Shown one piece after another: positions 41,750 to 54,081 of a stretch of 60,063 nucleotides of DNA (its first letter is position 1; each line of letters opens with the position of its first letter). Location of the stretch: the NCBI GenBank assembly GCA_019155205.2, contig JAHNZQ020000172.1:624150-684212 (forward strand), given 5' to 3'. The notes below the pieces were generated by a model that did no database searches, was not told the DNA's origin, and saw only the letters and a program-made list of their open reading frames with translations. This DNA is from Gracilaria vermiculophylla (Eukaryota; Rhodophyta; Florideophyceae; Gracilariales; Gracilariaceae). A program made the translations under genes and the position numbers.

Positions 41750-43720
41750 ATTGGTTTCATCGCGGAACGCATGCCACCATGGGCATGGTCTTTCCATCGA
41801 TGATGGCGCATTTTCTGACATGTCCCGGTGATTATTGCTCGACGTGCGCTTAACGCAAAAGCAAGAATTATTGCAAGCAGAAAAGGCCTCAACGCGTTTT
41901 ACTGGAAGATGCACGTCGCGCTCATTTTCGCTGCTACCTCACCCAAGGAAGTCCAAATGACGCTAAATGGTTACCCCTCCTTCTTTGAAGACCAAGTACA
42001 TCCGCCAAGGCACTTGGCCAGGACCTCCTGCATTGCCGTTACATACTGCGGAATCTTGCTAGTCCGGAAGGTACGCAAGAGAACCGGTAACCCCCGCCAT
42101 GAAGGTCGGAGTCGCCGGGTTCGCCGTAGGCGAGGGAACCACTAGAGTAATGGCCTCAGGATCCTCCACTAGAGCGTTAGCGCTCCTATCGCACCTGGCG
42201 TCTTCTTCCCGCGAGGTGTACCCCTGCATGGCAGGCGCCACGTCCACCACGTCGATGGACTCCCCCGACTCGGGAACAACATCTTCAACCACCTCATCGG
42301 GTTCGTGATCCACCATGAGATCACCATCCATGTAGGCGCCGTAATAGCAGTCGGTGTCGACATATCCACAAAGGTGCGCAAACGGGATCCTCCGGGGCGC
42401 ATTTCGATACTTGATTGCCTCGGCCCTGCTGGTCTCCATGTAAATTCATTGATCGAAATACACAACGTTGCCCGCGTTTGTGGTGGTACGCCCGAGACCG
42501 GGATTGGATCTGCGATGCGGCTGGATCTGCTGGGAGTTCTGTTGCGGAAATGCGTCCCAACGGACTTGATCGATGTAGTCGAGAAACGCCTACATCTCTT
42601 TTCGGTTGGTTTCATTCCCAATGGAAATTCTTATGTCCATGCTACAGATGGATCTCCGCAAACGCGCTGGGACATACCAAAAATGGTATTGGTCGTACAC
42701 CTCGGCAAGAATAAAAGCCGCGGTGGGGACCGCGCAATCCGTGATGACGACTGACCAATACCCAGAACAAGGATTGTCCACTATGGCGGAGCCCATATAC
42801 GTCAGGACCGGGAGGAGCTCGATAAAAGACCCTTAGCATATCTCGACAGGAACCCAGTCATCCAGAATTGGGAGATAACGCATTTATATTGTACGAAGAA
42901 GCCGGTTTGGGCTCTACAACGCCGCTTTTCGCGGATGAAATTCGACAAGAAGCACGACCGACTCTAACAGAAGAGATACCAAAATTCAGCTCGGATGATA
43001 GGCCGCGTTCAGCACAGGGCCTTCTGGCCCACCGCGATGGGGCCCCGCCATTGAACAACTTTCAGTTGATATAGCCTGAAACATTATGCGAATTTGCCGC
43101 GCGTGCGGTAAAACATTATGTCGAAGAACATGCGGTTCCCCATCATGGTCTCGAAAGAAGCTTGGAACTGCCGGAGGTGCGCCATTCGAATCAACGCACA
43201 GTGGGAGTTTTCTAACGATTCTCCGCGACAGCGGGTTGTGGCATAGGATGGTTCCACGATGCTGTTGCGCCATTCCCAAGATTTGGTAACCACTTTGGGA
43301 GCTCCTCCTGGAAGATCACTCAAGTTATCGGTGTTCAAGTCCACAAATGGTTCGCAACGGACTGTTATAGGATGGAACCACGAAGCGGTCCTCAGAATGA
43401 AAGTTTCTCGTCAAATTCTCGGGTCGGCCGCCATGATGGCGTCGAATGTAACCAATGGGTGTACCGGTTCCAGCCCGCGAAACATGGCACCGACTAGCCG
43501 GCACGGCATAGACGGATGTCTCGTGTCGGGCGCGTTCAAGGTCGAAAAATACGCATGACCAGCTGTCACATCTTCAAATCCCAAGTCAGATGCTTCACCT
43601 TCAGGCAATGTCCGGCTGCTCCGCAGGATCGGAACCGAGTAGGAACCCGTAGGACCTCTCACCAGGGGGCTCGGGGTGCTATTGGAAAATTTTGTACTAT
43701 TTCATTGAATATCCAGCACT
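41750..43720 (-). pseudogene. G2 antisense ORF (aORF), decayed
   Basis: Reads opposite to gag-pol, starting near the 3' LTR and running toward pol. Two long same-frame blocks, 43662-43084 (one stop at 43411) and about 42839-42059 (two stops), are joined by a frameshift near 42840-43080. Motifs comparable to the G1 aORF, in order: GFEDVTAGHAYF / FDHCATRVFF; SMPC / SLPC; LTYMGSAIVDNPCSGYWSV / LAYHTSEVLDPHDSLGRFV; AFLDYIDQVRWDAFP / ETRLDDNLQTAWSDTP; APRRIPFAH / APRRLPAPS; AMQEVLAKCLGG / ALQELVQACLVTG. The collinearity indicates one ancestral protein. An acidic stretch (DEVVEDVVPESGESIDVVDV) precedes a Pro/Thr-rich one. No known domain. Confidence 0.55.
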
Positions 43721-43918
43721 AAGTGATTTGGATTAAAAACTGCGTTCTCGGGTTCGTAGGAAGCGGTGGCCGAAAAAGTGGGAGAAGATTTGAAAGTAGC
43801 GCGTGTTGGCCGTCGAGATGGAATTCCGGAAGACTGCGGTTCGGGCGTGCGCTTATTTCTGCTATCCGAGATTTCTATTCCTCATCGAAGCGCACGCTCT
43901 GTCTTGAAATGAGACATA

Positions 43919-44453
43919 TGAAGTACAATGCTTTCCGCGGAGGTTTTTCTTCGCACTAAGGCGGTTGACAAGATTCCAGTTAAGTTGTTCGCATGAGAAC
44001 GGTTAACGTCACCGGCGCGAATCACGTCCGTATGCACGGTGGACTCCATAGCATCTGACCCAGCGCGTGTCGCCCGATGTGGTGCGCGCGCTGGGTCGCC
44101 TCCCAACAGGCACGCGGGACCTGCGCGTAGCTCGCTGGTTACAGCTTGGGTGCCGGATGGAACCTGCTTTGCACGGTTAGTTTAGTACTTTTGGTATTCG
44201 TTTATTTAGTTATTTTGGGCATTTGGGCCTTAGCGCTATAGTACTTAGAACGACGGCACTCTGGCCCTCGCGCTCAGTAAACCGCTGCAAGCGGAATCTC
44301 CGGTGTGAACTTGCCGCCCACGAGAAAAACTCTCTCCATCGTGGGGAAGCAAACCGTGGATTACGGAAGTCAACCGGCCGTGCCGCCGAGAACCATTCTC
44401 TTAACTATTATTTCCTTCCTACAGGTTCGCCCTTGTACGAAGTTAGCCCCACC
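43919..44453 (+). repeat. G2 3' LTR, truncated
   Basis: Starts TGAAGTACAATGC and matches the G2 LTR through the CTACAGGTTCGCCC block, then departs at about 44453 (GTTAATATCGG). The last ~300 bases of the LTR are absent, so the right end was deleted or replaced. Confidence 0.82.
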
Positions 44454-46487
44454 GTTAATATCGGATACATCGAGTTTGTCGACGCAATCTTGTTAAGGCC
44501 CGAGACTCTCTTGCTCTTCAAGCGTGCCCGGATGGTACCAGAAGCTGCCAACAAACGCATGAAGGGGAATTAAAGTCTTTTCCAATCCTCGACATCGTAT
44601 TCCAAGGGATACTTATGCTCCGATTCACTCGTTAAAGAACCGGGAAAAATCGGTGAGTCATGTTGAAAATGCTCCTTCCTCCTCGCTTGCTCCCTCTAGC
44701 GTTTCTTCCGCTTCTCTTCGCTTACCTACCTCTGGAAAACAGCAGCAGGCATAGTTGGGATACTAGGATTCATCATAATTGTTCTTCATTTTTTTCAAAG
44801 GCTCTCGGAGACGGTTGAAACGGTTCTGAATTCCGTCCTTGAAGGTAGTAGCACCAGTAAGTCATTCCACCAAGGTGTTAGAGTCCACCAGTATGAGGCT
44901 AATGTCCTAAAAAGTTCCCAAAACCGGATTTGTGGCCATATTCCACTTAAGGGTGTTTCATTCCGTGAAAAAGGCGTTGTGAGTAACTCACAACAAGCAG
45001 AACTGCTACACTAGGGTTCAAATCTGCTCTGTATTGACATCAGTGAGCGCTGTTGAAATGATCTCTGCAGCGGCGGTTGCAGTTTATGATCAAAAACCGG
45101 ACGTCAAACGATCCATCAATGCTGGAAAAGAATTTTGAGTTTCTGATCTATGGCACGTGGCGAGAGAGTCCCAGCTGCTAAATTCCATCTGGGTTAGATC
45201 AGAAAGTTCAAAAACATCCCGTCATCCAGGCGATAACCACTAAGGTGCAATGGCCTTAAATGAGCAGCGAGCTCCACACTAAAGGGCTATCTTCTCGAAA
45301 TGACCGTTATAACGGAGAACAACGGCGAATTTCTGGGGACGAGAAAAACCTCTCAGTTAAGAACAATTCCCTCATTTAACTGATCAATGTTTAGGTCGAT
45401 AGATCAACTTTAGTGCAGAGATCCAAAATCTAAAAATACCACAAATACTTCCGCATTCGTACGCTGTAGAGGTAGATTGGCGGAAGAACTCTTTCGGAGG
45501 AACAGCACGACTATTTCTGCTTCGCAGGGCCGTACCATTTCTTCTGAACTTGACAAAAGACGCTTCATTAAAAGAAAGTCCCCTAAAGGTAAATGTATGA
45601 GGCGTGTGGCTATCCTCCTAAGAAGGAAAGTAAAAAGTGAAATGCGGACCGCGAGCATTGAGCAATCCAAAATTAGTTGACGTACCGCACTGGTGATAGA
45701 AGGAAATTGACGAGGGTAATCAACAGCAAGGCTGCCAAATGAATCTTTTTAGAATACCGAGAACAATAGAACTGGTTAAAGATACTATTAATTATGAGCA
45801 CTCTCAGCGGGCACAGCTCAGAATCAATCGTGCGCCACTTGATATCCCTTACGGATGAGTGGATTTCATTGCAGGCTTCAGAGCCGGAAACTTCATTGTT
45901 GTTCACTAAGGGAGACCGAGGCGACTCCGATGCCCTTACGTTCTGTACTCTACTGTACTGTGCGGTTCCGTGTAACACAAAATATTGAATAAAGGCTTTG
46001 AAAACTGTTACTGCAACCTACAGCACAGAATAAAATCCATCCAACACCTGGCCACGGCCATAGCACAAACTTGCAGCGCGAACCCTAGTAAGAAGTCTTT
46101 TTTGTACATAATCATTGTGGAGTTCCACTGGGTAACTGAAAAACATCCTAAAGCCTTGGTACCGATCCCTCCTCCAAAACACAGTAAACTCATTTATTTC
46201 ATGTCGAAATGAGAATCGTTGTATTTGTTGTCCATTTTTATAGCGCAGGTTGCGTTTGGACTGAGATTGTGCAATCAGATCAATATCTGGTATATGTTCA
46301 CGGCACTTTCACGTGTATCCTGGTCTGAGCTGGCGTACTTTCCTTGTCCCTTGAACTTTTTCTTTGCTCCGTGGAGCTTTTCTATAGAGCTCATGGTAGT
46401 CGACGTTTTCCGCTTCTTGATGAACGCCACTTGGTATCATAGGTGATCATATTGAGACGCTTCTCTTTCAGGAAAAACTTGAGGCCG
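44454..46487. other. no recognisable gene
   Basis: About 2 kb of ordinary composition with short frames on both strands (for example 45477-45680 plus, basic; 45410-45670 minus, hydrophobic), none with a motif. No terminal repeats shared with other parts of the window were found. Confidence 0.45.
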
Positions 46488-46735
46488 TGGAACAAAGTGT
46501 CGATCAATTCTCAATTCTCGTCTGCCGGTCAAGTCGTTCGTCTTTTCTCTCCATTAAGTCCGGGTCCCCCCTCCCTCACCAGTTTCAGAGCAGCGACTGG
46601 CATAAATACCATAGAATGTTCTAATACTTACCTACTTACTGTTACGATTTAATTAACAGGATATCCATAATTGGCGGTGGCCTGTCATCATGTGCCACAG
46701 ACCACGTCCTCAGGATCTGTGAAGTACTGTGTTAC
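46488..46735 (-). repeat. G3 3' LTR
   Basis: 248 bases, matching 51336-51585 through GTCCGGGTCCCCCCTC and TTACTGTTACGATTTA. Its last base has mutated from A to G (TTACG). Confidence 0.85.
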
Positions 46736-46750
46736 GCTCACCCTTTTCTT
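46736..46750 (-). promoter_or_regulatory. G3 polypurine tract
   Basis: Minus strand GAAGAAAAGGGTGAG directly before the 3' LTR. Confidence 0.65.
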
Positions 46751-46797
46751 CAATTCGACGTCCTCGTCAAAATGTAATACTCTTTCACCAAGTCCTT

Positions 46798-47031
46798 TCA
46801 TTTTTTCAGTTCGTCTCTGGTCATCCATATTGCTTCCGTAGCAGGTTCGTCCGCAAACCTTACCAAGTAGTACTCGCGACGGTTCTCTCTCTTCTTGTCG
46901 AAAATCGCTAATGCTTTCTTCTCAACAGTTATATCTGCGTCAACAGCTACTGACAATGGCCCCTTGCGTCCAAGTGGTTTCTTGTACTTGCCTAGTTTCG
47001 AATTATGAAACACGATGTGAGCGTTTTTCAT
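46798..47031 (-). pseudogene. G3 chromodomain (integrase C-terminus)
   Basis: A 77-codon frame ending with a chromodomain-like module: ALAIFDKKRENRREYYLVRFADEP....IWMTRDELKK (aromatic cage-type Y, F and W positions are visible). It is at the extreme 3' end of pol, close to the LTR, as in chromoviruses. The preceding integrase parts are in other frames. Confidence 0.7.
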
Positions 47032-47222
47032 CTAAGATGTAAGCTCGACGCGAAAAATCACCGGTCCAATGAATGCGGTTATTTTAAGTAAGCGAAGATA
47101 CTTGGTTTCCCACTTCGCAGGTTGATCAGCTGTGCTGAAGGCACTCGAGTCTTCGTTTCGCAACAACAACAATCCTCTTCTTTAAATGTGATCTCTTTTC
47201 GCTTGAGATTTGCATAATGTTA

Positions 47223-47769
47223 CTACCTTGCCTGCGCGACAGCTAGAATGTCACGTGCAAATGCACGAAAAGCATTTCTCTTATCCATCATCTCTGCTGC
47301 GCTTTGACATTTAACACAACATGCTTTGAGTTTTCTTGTCCCCGGGTTGTGTGGAATTCTTTCTAGATCAACTTCGAACGGTGTAAGTTCCGTACTCGCA
47401 TTTTTTGAAGAGTTGTACTCAAATCCCATTGTAGAAAGTATCTCATGCCACCCTTCCTTTTTTTCTTGAATGTTCTTTTGGATCATGCTACTCAAAACTT
47501 TGATCATCGCTGCAGATTGTTCGTCCGTCTGAGGGTGATGTCTAGTAGATATGTTGCGTTTGACGTTTATATCGATCGGATATCATCTTGAAAGGGATTC
47601 CGTGCTTGATGATCACGTCTTCCTGCAGTAATCGAGTGGCTCCAGCGACTGCCACGTATTTATTCGTAAGAATAAAAATCGCCCGCTTTGAAAGTTTCTC
47701 AACTCTGACGAACACAAAGTCAAATCCAGCACTGAAACGTGGTTGTTTAGTCAGAACGTCTATGGTCAT
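47223..47769 (-). pseudogene. G3 integrase core
   Basis: 47769-47542 reads TIDVLTKQPRFSAGFDFVFV..VEKLSKRAIFI (first catalytic Asp: conserved MD pattern as ID), then EDVIIKHGIPFKMISDR with the second Asp. A frameshift leads to STRHHPQTDEQSAAMIKVL, then 47507-47223 reads GWHEILSTMGFEYNSSKNASTELTPFEVDL..IPH. This is the end of the core. The catalytic Glu region (TDGQTE.. in the family) reads TDEQSAA. Confidence 0.78.
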
Positions 47770-48130
47770 GACGTCCCATACTGTTGCTGGTATCCCAAGG
47801 GACTGCAGCTTCTCTTAAGGTCCTGTCTTCGGTACCTTGTTCACTTGACAATTATGATATGCGGAACAGAAGTTCTCCGTATCGTTTTACATGTAAGGCC
47901 AATAGACATGTTGCGCCATACTTGCTTAGGTCTTGTCGGTTCCAAAGTGCGCTGGGACATGTGATTTCTCAATCATGTCAATACGCAGTATATTATTGTC
48001 GGGACCATGCAGTATAGCACTGCCAGTACCCTTCTACAGTAGATGTTCGTCTTTGAATTCGAAGTTAAACGCTTGGTGAGTAACTCTGTTTCTCTTATCA
48101 ACTTCTTTGTTTTGAAAATTAATCATTTGC

Positions 48131-49330
48131 TTAGAAACACCATCGTGTTCCTAGCCTGTCTTGATTATTTTGCACCATTTTGTGCTTCATTACCTCGATT
48201 CTTTGCCAAGCAGGCTTGTGATCCGGTCTTCTGCTTTGCGCGTCAGGGACCGTGTGTTGTGTACCTGGTACATGTTCGGTTTCATACTTGTATGACTGCA
48301 ATACGTCAAGCCATCGAGCTTGTCGGCCGGAGAGTTCAGCTTTTGTCTGCAAGTACCTGATTCGGTCATGGTCTGTCTTAAAAGTAAGCTTCCCTCTCTT
48401 CAAGTAAATATCCCATTCGCGAAGTGCGATCATGAATGCCAGTAATTATTAATAGCCTGTGTCCCAGTTTATTTCCGCTGGGAACAGTCTATGTAAGAGG
48501 AATGCAATTGGTCGGTCGCCATGCTCAAGCGTAGCGCCAAAGGCGTACTTCGATGCGTTAGCAGATAATACAAATTCCTTATCTGAAGCTGGGTGAGAGG
48601 ATACGGGGGCGGATGTGAGGGCAGTCTTCAGCTTGTCAAATGCATTTTGTTGTTCACACCCCCATTCAAACTGTTTCTCTCGAACGATCTCGCTCACTGG
48701 CGACAGTATCCTTGCATAGTCCTCAATAAACTTCCTGTAGTAATATTTCCAAGCCAATAATCTGCTGTACCACTCGTACAGATATAGGTGTTGGCCATAC
48801 CAGCATTGCGTTTCTCGAACGATTCTGCATTTCAACGTTGTCTGCTGGTACAGTATAGCAGAGAAAGTCGCCTTTACTAGCTCCAATAGCAAAATTTGAG
48901 TGTTTCGCGTACAGTTTGTTTGCTTCAAGAATGGCAAAGAGCCGCCTCTGGTGGTTTATATGTTCCTCCTTTGACCTACTGTATACGAACACGTCATCCA
49001 CAAACAAGACCAAACAATCTCCGTTTAAATCTCGCAGTAGAGTGGACATTAGTCTCGAGAAACTTGCTGGGGCGTCTATCAGTCGAAAGCAAAGAACCCT
49101 GCATTAAAATGACCCATACCGCGTTCAAATCGCTGTCTTTAGTATGTCCTCTTCTCTGGTCCGCATCTGATGATAGGCCTCCAACAGGTCTATCTCAGAA
49201 ACGATCGTTGCCTCCGGAACGTGATCAATCTTCAGAAATGTTTGGTATTGGGTTTTAGTCTGGTATCGTTACCTTGTTTGACGCCCGGTGGCATCAAAGC
49301 ATTCAAAAATTGGCCTCCTTCTTCTTCACA
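48131..49330 (-). pseudogene. G3 reverse transcriptase and RNase H
   Basis: RT palm: 49049-48723 has LVLFVDDVFVYSRSKEEH with the catalytic VDD intact, and LFAILEANKLYAKHSNFAIG. RT-connection and RNase H: 48937-48449 reads YYRKFIEDYARILSPVSEI, FDKLKTALTSAPV and VLSANASKYAFGATL, where the first RNase H Asp is replaced by Asn. 48433-48131 ends the domain: TFKTDHDRIRYLQTKAELSGRQARWLDVLQ and HVPGTQHTVPDAQSRRPD. Decayed upstream RT text lies at 49050-49330. Three frames are used. Confidence 0.82.
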
Positions 49331-49770
49331 AAAATACTGCGGCTCCAAACGGCGAGCCGGAAAGGCGGCGAAGTTCTTTTAAAAGAAGCAACTGCAACTG
49401 TCTTTTGAGTTCTAATAACTCATTTTGGGAACGTTTGGTTACTGGCCATATAGGAAGGTTCTAGTATATCTTCATGTTTATCTCCAAGTCAAAGCCACGC
49501 TTTGGTGGCAGCGTGTCTGGACTTTCATCCAGAAAAGCATCCTGGAATTCTGTCAACGAGTCTGAAACTTCAAATGAAACTGTCAAACTGTTCTTTTTGG
49601 GCTAAATCCCGACTGCAAAATAGCTCTGCCTTCCGTTTCTGCACGAGCGTTTTCATTTTCTTGACCAAAATCCTTTTTAACGTGATCAAGGTCTTGCTTA
49701 GTTTCCCACTGTGAGGGTGCAATATCTTCGTTGAACCATCAGTATACTTGATTTGGACGTAAACTGTGCG

Positions 49771-50117
49771 CTAGTAAATATCCGGGTTGTGTGTCCGCAA
49801 CCATTTTCTTCCAATGATAAACTTTACGTCTCTCTTGAATGGTGAGACATTAACGTCTTCCATGCTTGTGACGTTGTCAAACGTCAATGTGGCCATTTTT
49901 TCGACTGGGTTGTGGTCTTTGATCTGTTTCCGATCCCAACGGCATCGTTTACGCACACAATCGAAAGGACAAGTCGTTTAGCAACACTGGGATCTATAAA
50001 ATAGTGATTTGCACCTGGGTCAAGGTCTTTGAGAACTCTTTGTTCATTCATGGTGCATCTATACAACATTTTGCACTCGTCTGTCGCTGTATTCATTGAT
50101 GACAGCCTTGATGACAC
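49771..50117 (-). pseudogene. G3 aspartic protease
   Basis: 50117-49884 contains VLKDLDPGANHYFIDPSVAKRL, a retropepsin active site in which D-P-G replaces D-S/T-G. After a frameshift, 49956-49771 has VEKMATLTFDNVTSMEDVNV and IIGRKWLRTHNPDI, the protease C-terminal strand (G/L-x-W-L). The stretch 49331-49770 between protease and RT is noncoding in appearance. Confidence 0.65.
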
Positions 50118-50896
50118 TTCAGGAGATGTGTCATCTTTAATCGTCGTTTTTGAGAGACAGCATTACTCGTCAGGGCAATCGTCAACGTCAGTGGTCTTTC
50201 CTTTTCCAGAGTCATCAAGACACGTGTAGCACGGCATGTAGTTCCCGTTGCAATTGTAGCAGCGTTCGTTATTGGGCTACAAACGTATTTATCCATCCTC
50301 AGCGGGTCCTGAATACAATGAATCCATTTCTCGGTTCTTCGTCTTGGTTTTAGTCGTACCGTCTTCTTTTCTTCGCGTTTCTTCGATAATGCACGGTCCT
50401 TTTTGGTCTTGTCAGAGCTTTCAGCACCACGTTTTGTGCATTTGCTGTTCCATTGCACGGCTATCTCCTGCGTTCTTGAGTGCTCATACACGTTTTGTAA
50501 GCTTTGAGACTCTCTAGTGGGGTACTTCCTCGCAAATGCTTTCATGAACTCATCGGTCAAATCATTAAATAAAAACAAATATGCTTCTGATGAATGTATA
50601 CCACGGACCTCCACCAAATCGCAAATCGTTGATAAATACCAATCTACTGGCTCCATCAGTCTATGCTTCATATGCCTTGTCTTGGCTCTAACCTACTCAT
50701 CAGCTGGCACAAATTACTTGAATATAGCTTTTTTTAAGTCTGACATTTTCTTTGGCTTATAATCGTTTGATTCTAAGTTTATCATCCATGTCGAAGCACG
50801 GTCTCTTATGTAACAGTCTGAAAGGTCCAATATGCTGAAATCTCTCATCGTTTCAAGATTACCCACCTTTTTTTCGTTGTAGATAAAGGCTCTCAC
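50093..50896 (-). pseudogene. G3 gag
   Basis: 50896-50714 and 50671-50093 share a frame with stops between. The first block (SDCYIRDRASTWMINLE) resembles the capsid region with A..W; the second has LFNDLTDEFMKAFARKY. A basic stretch follows (KKREEKKTVRLKPRRR). In another frame near 50235-50270 CYNCNGNYMPCYTC suggests a degenerate zinc knuckle. The 51000-51335 region between gag and the 5' LTR has no clear coding. Confidence 0.65.
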
Positions 50897-51315
50897 TTTA
50901 TTCGAGTTTGCTCATCGCGGGATCCCGTGAACGAACTGATTTGAGTTATCTTCGTCGGAGCGATTGGCGGGGTGATCACCGCAGTACCTTGCTGATAAAA
51001 CTCGGCTAGAGCTGCTCGTTATGCCGCAGTGGAGTCTGGCGGAACTTTGATAGTATGCAGCACAATCTGGGCCTGTTGCACTTTGATCAGCCCAAGCATG
51101 CTGTGCAACTGTTCTTGCATTGGTTGTATCGTGGAAGTTGTCTCAATAGATATGCTCTGGTCCATTTTCTGGACACTCTCCGGTACTATTGATAGGTTCT
51201 CCGGTTTCTCGGTCAGTTAGGAACTTTGCAAAGGTCGTGATGCAATCATTGCATCCGAACGCGTCCTCGGTTTCGGTATCTGAGACGGTCTTTCCAGCAT
51301 CCGTTCCTCGATTGG

Positions 51316-51333
51316 TTCGTGGCTATACTACCA
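51316..51333 (-). promoter_or_regulatory. G3 primer-binding site
   Basis: Two bases inside the 5' LTR the minus strand reads TGGTAGTATAGCCACGAA. It starts with the universal TGG and resembles initiator-tRNA-Met sites (TGGTATCAGAGCCA) at its two ends. Confidence 0.6.
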
Positions 51334-51335
51334 TG

Positions 51336-51585
51336 TGGAACAAAGTGTCCGTCAGTTCTCTATCCTCCTCTGTCACTCAAGTCGTTCGTTTTTTCTCTCC
51401 TACAGGTCCGGGTCCCCCCTCTCTCGCCGGCTGTAGAGCAGCGACGGCCTTAAATACTAGAGAAGATTCTAATTACTAGCTTGTTTACTGTTACGATTTA
51501 GTTGACACGACGTACATAGTTGGCGGTCACCTATCATCATGTGCCTCGGGTCAAGTCATCAGGGTTTGCGAGATACTATATTACA
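51336..51585 (-). repeat. G3 5' LTR
   Basis: 250 bases matching 46488-46735; TGGAAC..TTACA ends. Confidence 0.87.
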
Positions 51586-51938
51586 GGCGGGACGACATCG
51601 CTGTCCACGTGGTCGATGATACCTACTTGCTTCTTAAGTGCTTTTGAATATACTCCAGTCCCCAACGAGATTGAAAAATCTTTGTGGGAGGTAAAATAGC
51701 GCAACGACTACAAAAGAGGCCATGACCGTATGTATTGATTTTTGTGAAGCGCTCCATTGTTAGCCACTCATTTCACAATGTCATTAATCTGGTACCCAAA
51801 GTTGGTAATATTGCCATGTTTGGACTTGATGTAATGCAATCTTGAGGACTGCTCAGAAAAATCTATTTGCAGAACTTTAACCTGACCGCAACACTATGAA
51901 AGTGCAAAATACATACCCAGACGTATAAGCAAGGAAAA
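51586..51938. other. no gene seen
   Basis: AT-rich spacer between G3 and the solo G2 LTR; only short frames. Confidence 0.5.
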
Positions 51939-52775
51939 TGTAGTGCAAAGCCCACCGTGGAGGTTTTTCTTGGCACTTCGCGGATTCACCAGATTCCGTT
52001 TCGACCATAGCGCTGCAGGGGCAATTCAACTCCTTTTGCAGGATGGGTTCCGGAGTAGCCGACTAGGCGCGTGTCGCGCGACGTGGCACGCGCGCAGCGG
52101 CGGCGCGTGGTCCAATGGCTACAGTATGGGTGCCGGCTGGGATCAGCATTGCACAGTTCATTTAGTAGTTTCGCTATTTTATTTTCTTTGGTTATTTTGG
52201 GCATTCCGGCCCCAGAACTACAGTATTTAGCAGGACAGCACTTCGGCTGTCGCGTCCAGTGAGCTGCACCAAGTGGGATCTTCGGTCTTAATTGGCTGCC
52301 CACGCGGGTAACTCTCTGCACCTTGTAGAAGTACGCCGTAGACTACAAAAGTCAATTGCCCGCAACGCCGAGAGCCATTGTGTGGACTATTCCTCCCTTG
52401 TTTTAGGTTCGCCCTCGTACGAGGTTATCCCCACCGGACCTCCGGTTTACCCCTTTCAGACTATGTCCGCCACGCGCTTAACGCGGCTTGCCCGAAACCC
52501 GTGCAGCCCAATATATCACCCGGCCGCGCCGAGATAGCCCAATTTATTACAGAGAATTCTCACCAAAGACTTCTGAAACTGCCTCAATCACAGGACTTGC
52601 CGGATCCCCGGATTCTCGATTTGTCTTCTTCCAGCACCCGTTGCGATGGCTTGGCCTCGGAGTTACGCCCGGATTGTATGCCTCGCCCGAGGAAGACTGT
52701 GCCCCTGAACCACCTCGCGAGAGAGAGGTTCGAACACCCTTCGTGGTTATTTCCCCTTAGGGGTATTGCAATTCA
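51939..52775 (+). repeat. solo LTR, gypsy family G2
   Basis: 837 bases, TGTAGTGCAAAGCCC to GGGTATTGCAATTCA, with a perfect target duplication GAAAA at 51934-51938 and 52776-52780. It shows the uninterrupted state of the site where the TRIM entered the other solo LTR. Confidence 0.93.
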
Positions 52776-54081
52776 GAAAAGGCTCTTGATTTCGAGTTTT
52801 GAATGAGAACTAATGATAAAGACATTGAAGTTATGAATATATGCGTGCCAGAGATGGTTAAGAAAGTCAATATGATGAATTTAACTCAACCAAAGGTATA
52901 TGTCTGCACGTGGACTCGGTTTCTCCCAAAAGTAATTCTCAGACTCATTATCTAGTGAGGTTTCCGCGGCACTGAACCTTTCTCAATCGATCATGGACAA
53001 CCCTCATAGCCGATGCAAAACCTTCCTGCAAGAAATCCTCGATAAATATCTGCCCAGCAATTTTTCTGGAGGGGCAGGGGCACTGAAAACGTCCGGGACT
53101 TCCCTCACATAACACGGTGACAAAAGCATAGAGCCTCTCTATAGGTGCGAAATGTACCAGCAGTAATATCGAAGCGCATGACAGAATGGACGCAGAACAG
53201 GAAATGAGAAACCAAAAGGAAGGGAAAACGATGGTATTGCACGAATGAGAATAAAACAAATGGTGGAACAGTCCTGCAGGGCGGAAGGGGAGCACGGGCA
53301 AAGATGAAAGAAGCGCGCTAAGTATCATCGACAGACTGGCGATACACTTCTTTACAGAAAAATACAGACACATGCCAAAGAAATTAAATTAATATCCAAC
53401 AACGCGGAACGATCTGAGGTATAATGAGGCAAATTAAATTGTCAGTTTGGCTCAGTCATCTAAATCTCGGGATGCCTTTTTCGTAAACTTTAGAGTCCGC
53501 CTCACAGCCAACACTTGGTAACCTTTACGTAACAGCAAAAGACGAGCATAACTGCCCACCTAGTGCAAGATGCAGTCCTTTTTGACATAAAGAGCATTAC
53601 ATACTACATAAATCTAGATGCGTTTTTTTAAAATATTAGAAAAACTTTCGTAGCTACCTTGAACGTATCTGTTACGTGTATCAGTTTCTTGACCTTTACA
53701 TGTTGCTTTGTTTGATGTAACTTCACTCATGCACAGGACAGGGTCTGCAGCGCACGCTAAGTTTAGCTTGTACATCTTCTGACCTGCATGAATTACTACC
53801 GCAGGAGCCATTATCTTATTCGAAATCGATTGATATCTATTGCCAGATATAATTAGACTCGAAAAAGGTACTTTAGCAGATCGTCTTCTTTTTGGATTCC
53901 TGTTGAGCTACACTGATAAATAAATTACGGTAAGGTACCTCTGCATTTAGATATCTTTTAGAGTTACAGTGTATATGGTTTTCATTCAAATTTCGATATC
54001 AAAACATTTATTCACACCATGCTGCACAGCAACTGTGTCACATGCACTCATGATAGTGATGTCATTTGATTTCTTCCTTCA
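52776..54081. other. no recognisable gene
   Basis: A 141-codon minus frame (52948-53373) is hydrophobic and Cys/Ser-rich without a motif. Otherwise short frames and AT-rich sequence. Confidence 0.4.

Larger units (their letters stand above)
34750..44453 (+). mobile_element. Ty3/gypsy element G2, decayed
   Basis: 5' LTR 34750-35626, internal region 35627-43918, and a 3' LTR from 43919 truncated at about 44453. Plus-strand order: gag, zinc knuckle, protease, RT, RNase H, integrase C-terminus. The integrase catalytic core is missing, so part was deleted. An antisense frame fills about 41750-43720 between pol and the 3' LTR, as in G1. G2 and G1 differ in LTR sequence and length. Target duplication cannot be tested because the right end is lost (left flank AAAGG). 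Confidence 0.85.
46488..51585 (-). mobile_element. Ty3/gypsy element G3 (chromodomain type), decayed
   Basis: A 5.1-kb minus-strand element with short LTRs at 46488-46735 and 51336-51585. Both start TGGAACAAAGTGTC; the right one ends TTACA. Flanking bases GGCCG (46483-46487) and GGCGG (51586-51590) form a 5-bp duplication with one mismatch. Order in element sense: gag, protease, RT, RNase H, integrase, chromodomain. A TGGTAGTATAGCCACGAA primer site and a GAAGAAAAGGGTGAG polypurine tract lie at the proper ends. All genes carry shifts or stops. Confidence 0.88.

Noticed and set aside
52948..53373. 141-codon minus-strand ORF
   Set aside because: Hydrophobic and Cys/Ser-rich without motif or homologous copy in the window; could be chance.
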